Shown here piece by piece: positions 10,384 to 21,212 of a DNA stretch of 64,000 nucleotides; position 1 is the first letter of the stretch; each line of letters begins with the position of its first letter. The stretch comes from Rhizophagus clarus (Eukaryota > Glomeromycota > Glomeromycetes > Glomerales > Glomeraceae). The position numbers and the translations under genes are program-made. The stretch covers positions 1,648,001 to 1,712,000 of the forward strand of contig BLAL01000229.1 in NCBI GenBank assembly GCA_015698045.1, read 5' to 3'. Under the pieces are notes generated by a model, which was given only the letters and a program-made list of their open reading frames with translations, was not told where the DNA came from and ran no database searches.

Positions 10384-11124
10384 ATGACTATTCAAGTTTA
10401 CGGAAACCCTGGATCCCCTTTCAGTCATATAGTATATTACGCTCTTAAAGAACTAGGATTATCTTATGAAATCATTCAACCAAGTAATTCCGAAGAATAT
10501 AAAACTCCAGAATATTTAGCTACCAAGCATCCTTTGTAAGTGAAAAAATTTTTTTTCTTTCTCTTAAAAGTCATATGTATTGTCACAAGTTATTGATCTT
10601 TTCCTTATTTTTTTAATAGCGGAAAAACTCCTTATCTCGATGATGGTGAATTTCATATTTATGAATCTCGTGCTATAACTCGTTATTTGGCAAATAAATA
10701 TCAAGGAACCAAAAATTCCACCATCCTTATTCCTTCTGATGTACAAAAAGCCGCTTTGGTGGAACAATTTATTTCAGTAGAAATCTCCTATTATACTGAA
10801 CCTCTAGTTAAAATACTTAGACAACTAATAGTGATGAAACGTCAAGGTAATGAACCTGATCTCAAAATTGTTGACGAAGGTCGTGAAGAACTTGGAAAAA
10901 CTTTAGATGTTTATGAAAAATTGTTAGAAGGAAAAGATTATTTAACTGGAGAATTTTCTTTGGCTGATCTTCATCATGTTCCTCTTACTTCTGTCGCTTT
11001 TAGCGCTGGTGAAGGTGATTTATGGAATAAACGTCCTAATGTCTCTAGATGGTGGAAGAACATTAGCGAGCGTGAAAGTTGGAAAAATATTGTCACTGAA
11101 TATAAATCGGAAAATACACAATAA
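10384..11124 (+). CDS. Glutathione S-transferase (GST copy 5, complete, 218 aa)
   Basis: Exon 1 is 10384-10535 and exon 2 10620-11124. MTIQVYGNPGSPFSHIVYYA keeps Ser11-Pro12. The loop is GKTPYL and the site YESRAI, but the next residue is Thr (AITRY for AIARY). FSLADLHHVPLTSVAFSAGE departs from the usual ADLLHIP. There is only one acidic residue after YLDD because DDGE replaces DDDG. The tail TEYKSENTQ is the same as in copy 3. An AATAAATAGTAA signal lies near 11225. Cytosolic GST by homology. Confidence 0.9.
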
Positions 11125-11929
11125 TTTTTTTTTTTTTTTTTGAAAATCTTATATTAAGTAGCTTATTCTTTATCTATGTAATTATGTTGTGTAAGCAATA
11201 ACATATATTATAGTATTTCTTTGAATAAATAGTAATTTTTTAACTGATTATGAATAATCCTATCGATGATAAATGTATTTCTTTACAATAAGTATTATTC
11301 GAAGGTTCATGAGAATCGGACATTAATAAAATTTACCTTATTAATAACTAACCGCACAACGCATGGTCGAGCTGTCGGCAAATTTTTATTTGCTGTGTGC
11401 CTTGTATAATAGCCAACCTTAACTAATTAAATCAATAAGGCGTAATTAATACTTATTTTAAACGTATTTTTGTATATAAAGTGACCGATCTATACTATTA
11501 ATGACAATTGGAGTACAAGGGCTGCAAGCTGGTTCGATAACATCGATTGTATATTTAACTGTTCGAGAGGAAAACTAATCTATGTACGACACACAAAGAT
11601 ACATAAAAAAGTTTATAGCTGATGCTGCATTTATTTTATTGTCCGTTTTAACATAGTTTTACGCAGTATTTTAACCGAGTTTAAAAATGGGGAATTCACA
11701 ATTTATTACTATAGATTTAAATAAGGTTTAGTCGGTCAGTCATTTCACCTTCGTTCACGTTACCAGTTTTTTATTTTTTTAAAAAAAAATGGCTAGTTAG
11801 TATAAAGAGGAAAAATATATAAATTATGTTGTATACTGCGTAAATAATTAATGTCGTGAGTAAACCTGACGTCAAAGATAAAATTTTTTTTTTTTTACTA
11901 GTCATATACTAATTAAAGAATCAAATTTC
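11125..11929. other. GST spacer
   Basis: 3' untranslated region, then diverged promoter-distal sequence with TTTAGTCGGTCAGTCATTTC and TTCGTTCACGTTAC at 11725-11765. No gene is seen. Confidence 0.55.
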
Positions 11930-11956
11930 TTTATAAATACGATCTTAAAAAAATAC
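11930..11956 (+). promoter_or_regulatory. TATA-like core promoter of the GST pseudogene (copy 6)
   Basis: TTTATAAATACGATCTTAAA survives intact about 74 bp before the broken gene, so transcription may persist. Confidence 0.5.
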
Positions 11957-12003
11957 TATGTCATTTCAATTGATTTTTTTCTCATAAAAAGATTTCGTAA
12001 AAA

Positions 12004-12540
12004 ATGACTATTACGCTTTACAGATACCTTAAATCTTTGTTCTTAAAGAATTAGGATTATCTTACGAGTTCATTCAAACAAATTCTGAACAAATTAAATC
12101 TCCAGAATATTTAGCTACCAAGAATCCTTTGTAAGCGAAAAAATTTTTTTCTTTCTCCACAAGTTACTGATGTGAACTTTCTTTTTTTTTTTAATAGCGG
12201 AAAAGTTCCTTCTCTCAACGATGACAGATTTCAAATTTACGAATCTCGTGCAATAGCTCGTTATTTGATAATAAATATCAAGGAATCAAAACTTCTACTT
12301 TTCTTATTCCTTCTGACATACAAAAAGCCGCTTTGGTTGAACAATTCATTTCAGTAGAAGCCTCTTACTCTAAATAAAATGACTGGACAATACTTATTCG
12401 CGAAACATTACCGTTATGGTGAAGAACCTGATCTTAAAATTGTTAACGAAAATCGCGAAGAACTCGGAAAAGTTTTTGATGTTTATTGGAGGGATTTTCT
12501 TTAGTACTTTTTATGCTGTTAACGCCGGTGAAGAAATTAA
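12004..12540 (+). pseudogene. GST pseudogene (copy 6)
   Basis: The ATG and first codons are in place. A 22-bp deletion relative to copy 7 then removes the Ser11 region and shifts the frame before LKELGLSYE. The donor GTAAGC (12131) and acceptor TAG (12195-12197) remain. Exon 2 starts correctly (GKVPSLNDDRFQIYESRAIARYL), loses one A at about 12270 and is frameshifted. A deletion after the SVEASY segment creates a stop, and a larger deletion near 12490 removes the EKLLEGKDYLTGEFSLADILH segment. At least four independent lesions show it is dead as a GST. Confidence 0.85.
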
Positions 12541-13155
12541 TACATATATGTAATATATTTTTTTTATTGAAATTTACTTATGTATATTGTCCAACTTATG
12601 TATACTATGAAAGTAATAGCATTAATGTATTCCTTTTACCTGATTATTATACCGTATGATCGCATCTGTTACGTATTATGCTCATGGAGCTTCATTCGGT
12701 TCACGCCTTAAGTTATAATTTACCTTATTAATAAATTAAACCTATCAGTCCTATCACACAAAATATGAAGAACAACGACATGGCTTAATTACGCCTTATG
12801 ATTTAATTAATTATGTTGATATGTTTTATGCAAAATTACGTAAGTCATACCAAAAGGCACTCTCTCGAATACCTCGGTATATAAAACGAATTTCGGTCAT
12901 ACAAAATGTTTTTTTTTTACTCGTATTTAGCGTTTTAGCATAGAAGAGAGATGTATTAGGCTAAATAGATTCATGCTGCGTTTACTGCGCATTACACATT
13001 GAACTTACTTATTTTGTTTAGTATGAGAATTTTTTAATCTACACCGCCACAGTATTTGTGCACAAAAAATTTAATTCTTTCTTTCAAAGGTTTAGTCGGT
13101 CGGTTAATATTTTCTTTGAAACAGCTAGTTAGTATAAACAAATAATTTTTATGAT
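12541..13155. other. GST spacer
   Basis: Eroded 3' region of the pseudogene and the diverged upstream region of copy 7 (TTTAGTCGGTCGGTTAAT near 13090). No gene is seen. Confidence 0.5.
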
Positions 13156-13244
13156 ACCTTTCAAACCGGAAACGAGAAATTTTCCAAATCTAGATAAAAA
13201 AAGGGCATAGTGCGTAGAACAAAGATAAAAAATAAATCAGTCCA

Positions 13245-13270
13245 CTTATAAATACAATCTCAAAACACCT
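13245..13270 (+). promoter_or_regulatory. TATA-like core promoter of GST copy 7
   Basis: CTTATAAATACAATCTCAAA, about 84 bp before the ATG; G of the usual TACGATC is A here. Confidence 0.55.
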
Positions 13271-13328
13271 TGTCGAGTTTAAATTATATTTGATTAAAAA
13301 AAAAATAATAATAATAATAAATCAAAAA

Positions 13329-14072
13329 ATGACTATTAAACTTTACGGACACCCTGCGTCTTCTTTCACTCTTGTATCTTTCTTCATTCTTAAAGAACTA
13401 GGATTATCTTATGAATTCATTCAAACAACTACCGAACAAATTAAATCTCCAGAATATTTGGCTAACAATCATCCCTTGTAAGTAAAACAAAATTTTTTAT
13501 TATGTGTGTGCTTAAAAACACCTCAAGTAACTTATTTAATCTTTATTCTTTTTTTTTTTTTTAATAGTGGAAAAATTCCTTCTCTCAACGATGACGGATT
13601 CCAAATTTATGAAGCTCGTGCAATAGCTCGTTACTTGATAAATAAATATCAAGGAACCATAACTTCTACTGTCCTTATTCCTTCTGACGTACAAAAAGCC
13701 GCTTTGGTAGAACAATTTATTTCAGTAGAGACGTCTTATTATATTGAACCTCTAATTAAATTGCTTACGCAAGTAATGGTGATTAACCGTCAAGGAAAAG
13801 AACTTGATCCTAAACTTGTTAACGAAGCTCGCGAAGAAGTCGAAAAAGTTTTAAATGTTTATGACAAACTATTGGAGGGTAAAGATTATTTAACTGGGGA
13901 ATTTTCTTTAGCTGATATTCTTCATATTCCTCTTACTTTTTATGCTATTAATGCTGGTGAAGGCGATTTATGGAATAAACGTTCTAATGTTTCTAGATGG
14001 TGGAAAAACATTAGCGAACGTGAAATTTGGAAAAATCTTGTCACTGAACATAAATTAGAAAATATTAAATAA
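13329..14072 (+). CDS. Glutathione S-transferase with altered glutathione site (GST copy 7, 217 aa)
   Basis: Exon 1 is 13329-13477 (one codon shorter than in the other copies) and exon 2 13568-14072. An in-frame upstream ATG at 13290 exists, but the array-conserved start is MTIKLYGHPASSF at 13329. YGHPASS is close to the YGHPxS pattern of classical phi GSTs, with Ser11 kept. The glutathione-site pair is Glu-Ala (YEARAIARY): the hydroxyl that normally contacts the gamma-glutamyl group is missing, unique in this array. GKIPSLNDD resembles copies 6, 8 and 10. The helical domain is complete. It may bind glutathione more weakly or serve another role. Confidence 0.9.
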
Positions 14073-14220
14073 ATACAGTAAATTAATCCTTGAGAGTTAT
14101 ATATAGATAAATACTATTAATGAAACTAACACACACCTGTACTTGTATTGACTATCTCTCTCATTTAAATAAATACTATTAATGAAAGCATGTTTAAAAA
14201 CTGAAATAATAAATTCGATT

Positions 14221-14336
14221 GTCGTTAAAGAGATTTATAGCATATTTTACGTCCCAATGTTTCTTGGTGATGGAAGAATATTAGTGAACTTGAATATTGG
14301 AAAAAAATAATCATTGAATACAAATTGGCATATGGC
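14221..14336 (+). pseudogene. Isolated 3' fragment of a GST gene
   Basis: GATTTATAGCATATTTTACG then CGTCCCAATGTTTCTTGGTG and an ATTGGAAAAAAATAATCATT stretch match the end of a GST exon 2 (the RPNVSRWWKNISEREIWKN region) with frame breaks. No 5' part is visible, so a former copy between copies 7 and 8 was largely deleted. Confidence 0.75.
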
Positions 14337-15316
14337 ATATATATTTTTTATACTTTATTTATTGTAAGAAATACTATTAATTCCATATTGACCATGTAGT
14401 ACCAACGACGGTTCTGGTAGGCTAACATGATCATGATTTGGCTGATTCCATATTTTTTAGCTTACAATAGCTTGTAATTAGTCTAATTAGTCTAATTATT
14501 TCGTTGTTAAATTTGTTAAATGCACTTTATACACAAGGGTACTTTAATTGAAAAATATTATTATTTATTGAAAAATATTATTATTTTATTAACATTTTTA
14601 ATCTGATTTATATAAACAACATAATAATCAAAATTTTACTAATACATAATAGAAATAATATCTATGGAACAGAGTAGTTATAGATCCAGTTTATGTCGTC
14701 CTGTCTAAAATATCGGTCCGAGGATCGACATTAATAATCGATGGTGATCTACCGACGCCGGACAATCGGCAAAATTCGATATTGAGAATGTTTCGGTTCT
14801 CGGACGCAAATTTTGCCGAAAGTTTGTGTAATTTGGTCACAAGATGCAAATAACAATGTATTAGTTGCATGTTCAAAAAAACTTGATTAATAATAATAAA
14901 GAATTTTAAAGAACTTTTTTTTTTTTCTCGTGTTTAACGGTTCGTGATTTGAGATATGAAAAGTTCCAAAGTTCTATATTCGTCACATTCATCGCACATA
15001 TTTTACTTTTGATCTACATTGCAGAAATTTTTAGATTTAGACTTTTTAAATTATTCAAAATATCGTAGCTTATTTACGGAACGTACTTAACGACTTACTT
15101 TCGAAGGGTTCTTTAATCGGTCGGTTATTTCATCTTCATTCACGTTATTATTTTTATTCATTCTTTCTTTCATTCTTTCATTTCAATTTTTTTTTTGAAT
15201 GGTTAACTAGTACAGTCAATCTCAATGGTATCCCCTTACTTCCCTTACTTTGATTAATTTTCCTAATTGATTTAATTGATACTAAAAGTATCGGTAAATT
15301 ATTTAAAATCTCCGTG
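14337..15316. other. Long GST spacer
   Basis: The distance from copy 7 to copy 8 (2.3 kb start to start) fits one lost gene. It contains ATTGAAAAATATTATTATTTA as a short direct repeat near 14545-14590, an ACCGACGCCGGACAATCGGC stretch near 14752, and the TTTAATCGGTCGGTTATTTC phrase at about 15110. No gene is seen. Confidence 0.5.
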
Positions 15317-15493
15317 TCTTTCGGATTGGAAACCGGATGAATATATCCAAATCGAGATAAAAAGAAAGTAATATTATGTAAAATAATTAATGTTGTGGAT
15401 CTTAAAAAAATTGATTTGATTAGAAATCAAAGATAAAAATAATTTTTTTTTCCTCTGAACCGGATTCATTTACTATTTAAAGAATCAAAATTC

Positions 15494-15520
15494 TTTATAA
15501 ATACGATCTCAAAAATACCT
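15494..15520 (+). promoter_or_regulatory. TATA-like core promoter of GST copy 8
   Basis: TTTATAAATACGATCTCAAA followed by AATACCTTCTCGAACTTCAA, about 139 bp before the ATG. A T14/A14 block follows at 15540-15566. Confidence 0.65.
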
Positions 15521-15632
15521 TCTCGAACTTCAATCGAGTTTTTTTTTTTTTTAAAAAAAAAAAAAAGAAAGAAAAAATTAAATACTAAAAAAAAATCATA
15601 ATAAATCTTACTTCATCCTTCACTCGTAAAAA

Positions 15633-16383
15633 ATGACTATTCAAGTTACTGGATACCGTATCTCTACTTACTGTCTTGTGTTATTCCACGTTCTTAAAGA
15701 ATTAGGAATACCTTATGAACTCGTTCAACCAAGTAATTTCGAAGATATTAAAACTCCAGAATATTTAGCTACCAAACATCCTTTGTAAGTGAAAAATTTT
15801 TTTACTGAAGTTATATTTGTCACAGAAACACTACAAGTTACTGAATTGATCTTTCCTTATTTTTTTTTTTAAAAGCGGAAAAATTCCTTCTCTTAATGAC
15901 GATGGATTCCAACTTTATGAAACTCGTGCGATAGCTCGTTATTTGGTAAATAAATATCAAGGAACTAAAACTTCCACCGTCCTTATTCCTTCTGATGCAC
16001 AGAAAGCCGCTTTGGTTGATCAATTCATTTCAGTAGAAGCCTCTTATTATACTCAACCTATAACCAAAATTGTTGGGCAATTAGTATTCGCGAAACGCCG
16101 TGGTAACGAACCTGATCTTAAGATCGTTAACGAAAATCGCGAAGAACTTGAAAAAACTTTAGATGTTTATGAAAAATTGTTGGAGGGTAAAGATTATTTA
16201 ACTGGAGAATTTTCCTTAGCTGATATCCTTCATATTCCCTACACTTATTATGCTATTAGCGCTGGTGAAGGTGATTTATGGAACAAACGTCCTAATGTTT
16301 CTAGATGGTGGAAGAATATTAGCGAACGTGAATGTTGGAAAGATATTGTCACTGAATATACATTAACAGATATTTTTAAATAA
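15633..16383 (+). CDS. Glutathione S-transferase (GST copy 8, complete, 219 aa)
   Basis: Exon 1 is 15633-15784. Exon 2 is 15876-16383, with acceptor AAAAG rather than AATAG. MTIQVTGYRISTYCLVLFHV keeps Ser11 but has Thr at position 6, where the other copies have an aromatic or His, and Ile10. Loop GKIPSL and site YETRAI; LGIPYE replaces LGLSYE. VDQFISVEASYYTQPITKIV and KRRGNEPD are distinctive in the helical domain. ISERECWKD introduces a Cys near the C-terminus that is shared with copies 9 and 11. The tail TLTDIFK is the longest of the ordinary copies. Cytosolic GST by homology. Confidence 0.9.
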
Positions 16384-17079
16384 TTTAGTGTTCTTCATTT
16401 ATGTATATTATACTGTTGTAAGCAAAAGCGTACATTAAAAATATATTTGTTTTATTTCAAATAAATGTCATAATTTTTAAATATCCTTATTTCGCGATTT
16501 CGCATACTGTTACGTATTATATCGATGTGACATCAGATATTCGTCACTCCTATCCACTCAAATTTTAATAAAATTACATCGTATATTACACAATAATTTA
16601 AGTTTAGACCCGAGTTTAAGATTTTAGGGACATATATTATTAAATTAAAAAGATTTAAGGTTCAACAAATTTATTCAGACGTTCGGTCAAACTCGCTAAA
16701 GCTCAGAATAAGGAAAATCATATCGTCAGATTTGGACCACTGAGCTGTTTAATTTTATTTTATTCAGAGTTGCGCCAAATTTACCAAAAATGCAACTTAT
16801 AAAAATTTGTTGTAACAACTCTTCATTTTCAAAGGGTTTTAGTCGGTCGACCATTCCTCTCATACTATGATTAATCTTTCCTAATCGATTTGTTTATGTA
16901 CTTAAAAGTATCGGAAAATTGTTTCCCGGTGGATGTACACAAATCTAGGTAAAAAATGATTAATAATTAATGTTCTTAATCCAGAATAAAAAGAAAGGGA
17001 TACTGCGTAAAATAATTAATGCTGTGAATCATAACAAAATCGATAAATCAGAATATACTAATTTAAAAATTCAAATTTC
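16384..17079. other. GST spacer
   Basis: 3' untranslated region of copy 8 with CAAATAAATGTCATAA, then diverged spacer with TTTAGTCGGTCGACCATTCC near 16850. No gene is seen. Confidence 0.55.
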
Positions 17080-17106
17080 TTTATAAATACGATCTCAAAA
17101 ATACCT
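17080..17106 (+). promoter_or_regulatory. TATA-like core promoter of GST copy 9
   Basis: TTTATAAATACGATCTCAAA then AATACCTTGTCGAATTTTAA, about 135 bp before the ATG; an (AAT)n tract lies between. Confidence 0.65.
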
Positions 17107-17214
17107 TGTCGAATTTTAATAAGACAAAAAAATTTTTTTTTTAAGTAATAATAATAATAATAATAATAATAAAATTTTCTTTCTGCAAAAAAAACCTGCA
17201 AAAACGTGTGAAAA

Positions 17215-17968
17215 ATGACTATTCAAGTTTTCGGACACTCTGCATCTCCCTTTTGTCTTGTATTATTCCACGTTCTTAAAGAACTAGGATTATCTTATGA
17301 AACCGTTCAACCAAGTGGTCCCGAAGAACTTAAAACTCCAGAATATTTAGCTACCAAGCATCCTTTGTAAGCGAAAATTTTTTTTTCTTTTTTCTGAAGT
17401 CATTTATATCAAGGAAACTTCACAAATTGATTTGATCTTTTCTTTCCTTTTTTTTTTTTTTTTTAACAGTGGAAAAATTCCTTATCTCGATGATGATGGT
17501 TTTCATATTTATGAAACTCGTGCAATAGCTCGTTATTTGGTAAATAAATATCAAGGAACCAAAACTTCTACTGTCCTTATTCCTTCTGACGTACAAAAAG
17601 CCGCTTTGGTTGATCAATTCATTTCAGTTGAAGCCTCTTACTTTACTCAACCTTTAAGTAGATTGATTGTGCAATTAGTATTCAAGAAACGTCATGGTAA
17701 AGAACCTGATCTTAAAATTGTTAAAGAAACTCGTGAAGAACTTGATAAAGCTTTAGACGTTTATGAAAAAATATTGGAAGGTAAAGATTATTTAACTGGA
17801 GAATTTTCTTTAGCTGATCTTCTTCATATTCCCTATACTTTTTATGCTGTTAACATTGCTGGTGAAGGTGATTTATGGAACAAACGTCCTAATGTTTCTA
17901 GATGGTGGAAGAACATTAGCGAACGTGAATGCTGGAAAAATATTGTTACTGAGTATAAATTAGAATAA
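17215..17968 (+). CDS. Glutathione S-transferase (GST copy 9, complete, 216 aa)
   Basis: Exon 1 is 17215-17366 and exon 2 17470-17968 (acceptor AACAG). MTIQVFGHSASPFCLVLFHV has Ser11-Pro12 and a Cys at 14. Loop GKIPYL, site YETRAI. The helical domain carries a one-residue insertion giving AVNIAGEGDLW, also seen in copies 10 and 11. YEKILEGKDY replaces YEKLLEGKDY. ECWKNIVTEYKLE ends the protein. Copies 8-11 share VDQFISVEASY or the extra residue and form a visible subgroup, as expected for successive tandem duplication. Confidence 0.9.
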
Positions 17969-18413
17969 TAAGAATAATACACAATTTTTTTTTTCATATT
18001 GTAATAGATAGTTTATCCTTTAATAAATAGTTTATTTCTTTTACTTCAAATAAATATAATTTAAAACTGATTGCGAATAACCCTGCATCGCATTATTAAA
18101 CGATTCTTGGAATTAGTTAATGTAACAATGAATCTTCTACGTCATCACTGGATCAGATGCCGATTCGTAGTGACATAATATGACAAATAAATACTTGCTT
18201 TCCATAATCCATATAATAACAGGTTTATCTCATTGTGTATGACGTATATACTGATGGATTTTTCCTTACTATATTAAGCTTTTTTTTAAGCTTTTTTTTG
18301 CTTTTTTTTTTCTTTTTTTCTTTTTGCTTTTTACACTCTTTCTTCTTTTTCTACTCCTTTTTTATTTTTCTTTTTCACATATATCTTTTTTCATTCTTAA
18401 AAATCTTATTGTA
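17969..18413. other. Spacer
   Basis: 3' untranslated region of copy 9 (CAAATAAATATAATTT) and T-rich sequence with AAGCTTTTTTTT repeated near 18280. No gene is seen. Confidence 0.5.
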
Positions 18414-18652
18414 ATGTCATCTATTCCTACAAATAAAGAAATGTATCAAATTCAACAACTTTCAAGAGTAAAAATACAGATAAATGTACTGCAAAATGGC
18501 TTTTTGTAGTTGATAGATTTAATCATGAAGCCAATATGATAAAAAAATTGTCCAATATAATGCTTGTACAGAACTTGAAGATTTTTTATGCAAATTCATT
18601 GCATGGCTTAAAAAACAAAATGATGAAAACTATAAGGAAGAATCTGTATATA
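18414..18652 (+). pseudogene. N-terminal relic of a tyrosine-recombinase-like (Crypton/DUF3504-type) protein
   Basis: ATG at 18414 opens MSSIPTNKEMYQIQQLSR. Across two frame changes the sequence continues with KCTAKWLFVVDRFNHEAN and then ELEDFLCKFIAWLKKQNDEN and YKEESVYT. A short N-terminal stretch followed by an alpha-helical core-binding region with FLCxFIxWxRKQN and YKxxSLY is what I associate with the recombinase-like proteins abundant in Rhizophagus. The frame is broken and the sequence is cut at 18652 by the inverted-repeat element that follows. No catalytic domain remains. Confidence 0.45.
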
Positions 18653-19990
18653 CCCTATAAGAAATCCATATACGAAAATGATGCGTTTCGTATACATTTA
18701 TCATACGTTTTTGTAGATTCCGTATAGCAATTCCGTATATTCAATACACAATTCATTTTTGAACATTTTTTCAAAAAAATTAATATATACGGAATGTATA
18801 CGCCTATACGGAATTTATACGGAATTTTTCAGGTATCATAACACGAGATCACGTGATTATTGTTTTGTTATGATACGTTTTTGTTTCCCTCCCCATTTTT
18901 TATTTATACCCTCCTTTTTTTATTTCCCATATTTTTTTTTTCTCTTCTCCCTCTAACTTTCTTCTAAAAATATATTTTTTTCTCTTGATTTTCTTCTCAT
19001 CCGCTACTCCTTTCTTTTAATAAAAAATAACAAATTTTTTCTTTCTATTCTACTCTTTATTCCCCCCCTCCCCTTTTTAAAAAATTTTTTTTTTTTTCGT
19101 TAAAGATAATTTTTTTACATTGAATTTAATATTTTTTTTTGTTTAATTTTCTTATAGGGTGAGAGTCCTTTTCTTTTTAAAGATCAGGTTCAGGTTTCTT
19201 TTCTTTTGTGAGTTAGTTCATTCTTTTTTTTTTGTTAAGATGCTTCAAAGACTTTCTTTTTTTGTAGGTTAATTCCGGATTTTTTTACTTTTGTAGGTAA
19301 TTTAGTTTCTCTTTTTGTAGTAGATCAGTTTTGAGACTTCTTTTTCTCTGTTGTAAGTCAGTTCTTTTTGTAAGTTATTTCCTTTTCGCGGGTTGATTTT
19401 TTTTTTTCATGGGTTGGTTACTTTCTTTGTGGGTTGATTTCTTTCTTTGTGAGTTGATTTCTTTCTTTGCAGGTTGATTTATTTTTTCGTGAGTTGATTT
19501 CTTTTTGTGGGTTGTTTTTTTCATGTTTTTTTTTTTGTAGGAATGCCAACTCTTGGAGACTAGCATAGGATAATTCTAGAATTACTGTAGTATAGGGAGG
19601 AGTTTGGTTTTTAATAGAGTTAAAGAAATGTAATAAGAAATGAAATATTTGTATTAAATAAAATATTATTTATTTAATTATTATTTAAATATTGATTTAA
19701 TAATATAATAAAACATATTCAATGAAAATATTATCATTTAAAAATTAAAATTAAATAATAAAATTTATATTATAAATTACGTTAAAAAAACGTGTAATTT
19801 TCAGTATTTTTCAGTATATAAACCGTAATTTTATGATACGGAATTGGACAGATTTCCGTATCACGTATTTTTTTACGTATATATTTTTTACGGAAAATTC
19901 TACATTTATTATACGATAATCATACAATATTCATATGACTTTTTCCGTATAAAAAAACGTATAAATTCCTTATCCAATTTTTTTATAGGG
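18653..19990. mobile_element. Non-autonomous terminal-inverted-repeat element (about 1.34 kb)
   Basis: Starts CCCTATAAGAAATCCATATA and ends, read on the other strand, CCCTATAAAAAAATTGGATA. Inside each end are clusters of CGTATA and CCGTAT motifs and small hairpins: TGATACGGAA/TTCCGTATCA at about 19828-19857, and GTATCATAACA/TGTTATGATAC flanking ATCACGTGAT at 18834-18877. The centre is T-rich with no transposase. It lies directly after the broken recombinase-like ORF. I could not find a convincing target-site duplication. Confidence 0.5.
19388..19515. repeat. About 20-bp tandem repeat inside the element
   Basis: GGGTTGATTTCTTTCTTTGT and close variants occur about six times. The minus-strand reading is only a Lys/Gln/Ser-rich shadow. 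Confidence 0.7.
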
Positions 19991-20397
19991 CAATGGGATA
20001 ATTGTTCATTATTTACCGTCATTTTGTTGATGTAAATGTAATAAAAATGATATCCAACAACAAAATGATGTCGAGTATGGGCAAAGTATATGACCCCACG
20101 GAATATTGAATATTTACGCAAATTTTATATGATATATTACCGTATTATCGTTAATCGAAGCGAAAATTTTGGTATATTATGTAATATTGATCATATGCCG
20201 AAAGTTCTAAAAGTTTTAGATTTATCACATCTATTGTACTAAGAACCGAGTTTAAGACTTTTTAGGGACGTTTATTAATAAATTAAGAAATAATAAATTT
20301 ATTTATAGTTCCTTCCAATTTTGTTAGATAAAAAAGGAATGGTATGCCGCGTAACGTGAAATCATAAAGATGATAGATAATCAAGTAAAAAAAAAAA
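19991..20397. other. Spacer between the inverted-repeat element and GST copy 10
   Basis: Diverged GST upstream sequence. GCCGAAAGTTC near 20195 matches phrases in other spacers. No gene is seen. Confidence 0.5.
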
Positions 20398-20420
20398 TTT
20401 ATAAATACGATCAAAAATAC
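20398..20420 (+). promoter_or_regulatory. TATA-like core promoter of GST copy 10
   Basis: TTTATAAATACGATCAAAAA, about 71 bp before the ATG, followed by TACCTTTGTCAAATTCCAAT. Confidence 0.6.
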
Positions 20421-20468
20421 CTTTGTCAAATTCCAATCAAGATTTTCTCATAAAAAAGAACTCGTAAA

Positions 20469-21212
20469 ATGACTATTACAGTTTATGGATACTCTGGATC
20501 TACTTATAGTCTTGTATTACTCCACATTCTTAAAGAATTAGGATTATCTTATGAACTCGTTCAACCAAGTAGTTTCGAAGAAATTAAAACTCCAGAATAT
20601 TTAGCTACCAAACATCCTTTGTAAGTGAAAAAAAAAATTATTTCTTTGAAATTATGTGGTTATGGCTTCACGAGCTATTGATTTGAACTTTCCCTCCTTT
20701 TTTTTAATAGCGGAAAAATTCCTTCCCTCAACGATGATGGATTCCATATTTACGAAACTCGTGCAATAGCTCGTTATTTGTTAAATAAATATCAAGGAAC
20801 CAAAACTTCTACTGTCCTTATTCCTTCTGATATACAAAAATCCGCTTTGGTTGATCAGTTCATTTCAGTAGAAGCCTCTTATTATACTCTACCTTTAAGT
20901 AAATTGGTTTATGAATTAGTATTCAAGAAAAATCACGGTGGTGAAGCTGATCCTAAGATTGTTAGCGAATCTCGTGAAGAACTTGAAAAAACTTTAGATG
21001 TTTATGAAAAATTGTTGGATGGCAAAGATTATTTAACTGGGGAATTTTCTTTAGCTGATCTTCTTCATATTCCTTATACTTTTTATGCTGTTAACATTGC
21101 TGGTGAAGGTGATTTATGGAACAAACGTCCTAATGTTTCTAGATGGTGGAAGAACATTAGCGAACGTGAAACATGGAAAAAACTTGTCGTTGAATATAAA
21201 TTAGGAGCGTAA
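20469..21212 (+). CDS. Glutathione S-transferase (GST copy 10, complete, 217 aa)
   Basis: Exon 1 is 20469-20620 and exon 2 20711-21212. MTITVYGYSGSTYSLVLLHI has Ser11 with Thr12. Loop GKIPSL, site YETRAI. It differs from relatives at DIQKSALVDQF (Ser for Ala), KKNHGGEADPKIV and LLDGKDYL. AVNIAGEGDLW carries the one-residue insertion of the 9-11 subgroup. C-terminus ERETWKKLVVEYKLGA lacks the Cys of copies 8, 9 and 11. Its promoter distance from copy 9 is enlarged by the 1.34-kb element, which sits upstream of the conserved promoter blocks. Confidence 0.9.

Noticed and set aside
19375..19566. Lys/Gln/Ser-rich minus-strand ORF
   Set aside because: It is the 20-bp tandem repeat of the inverted-repeat element read in one frame.
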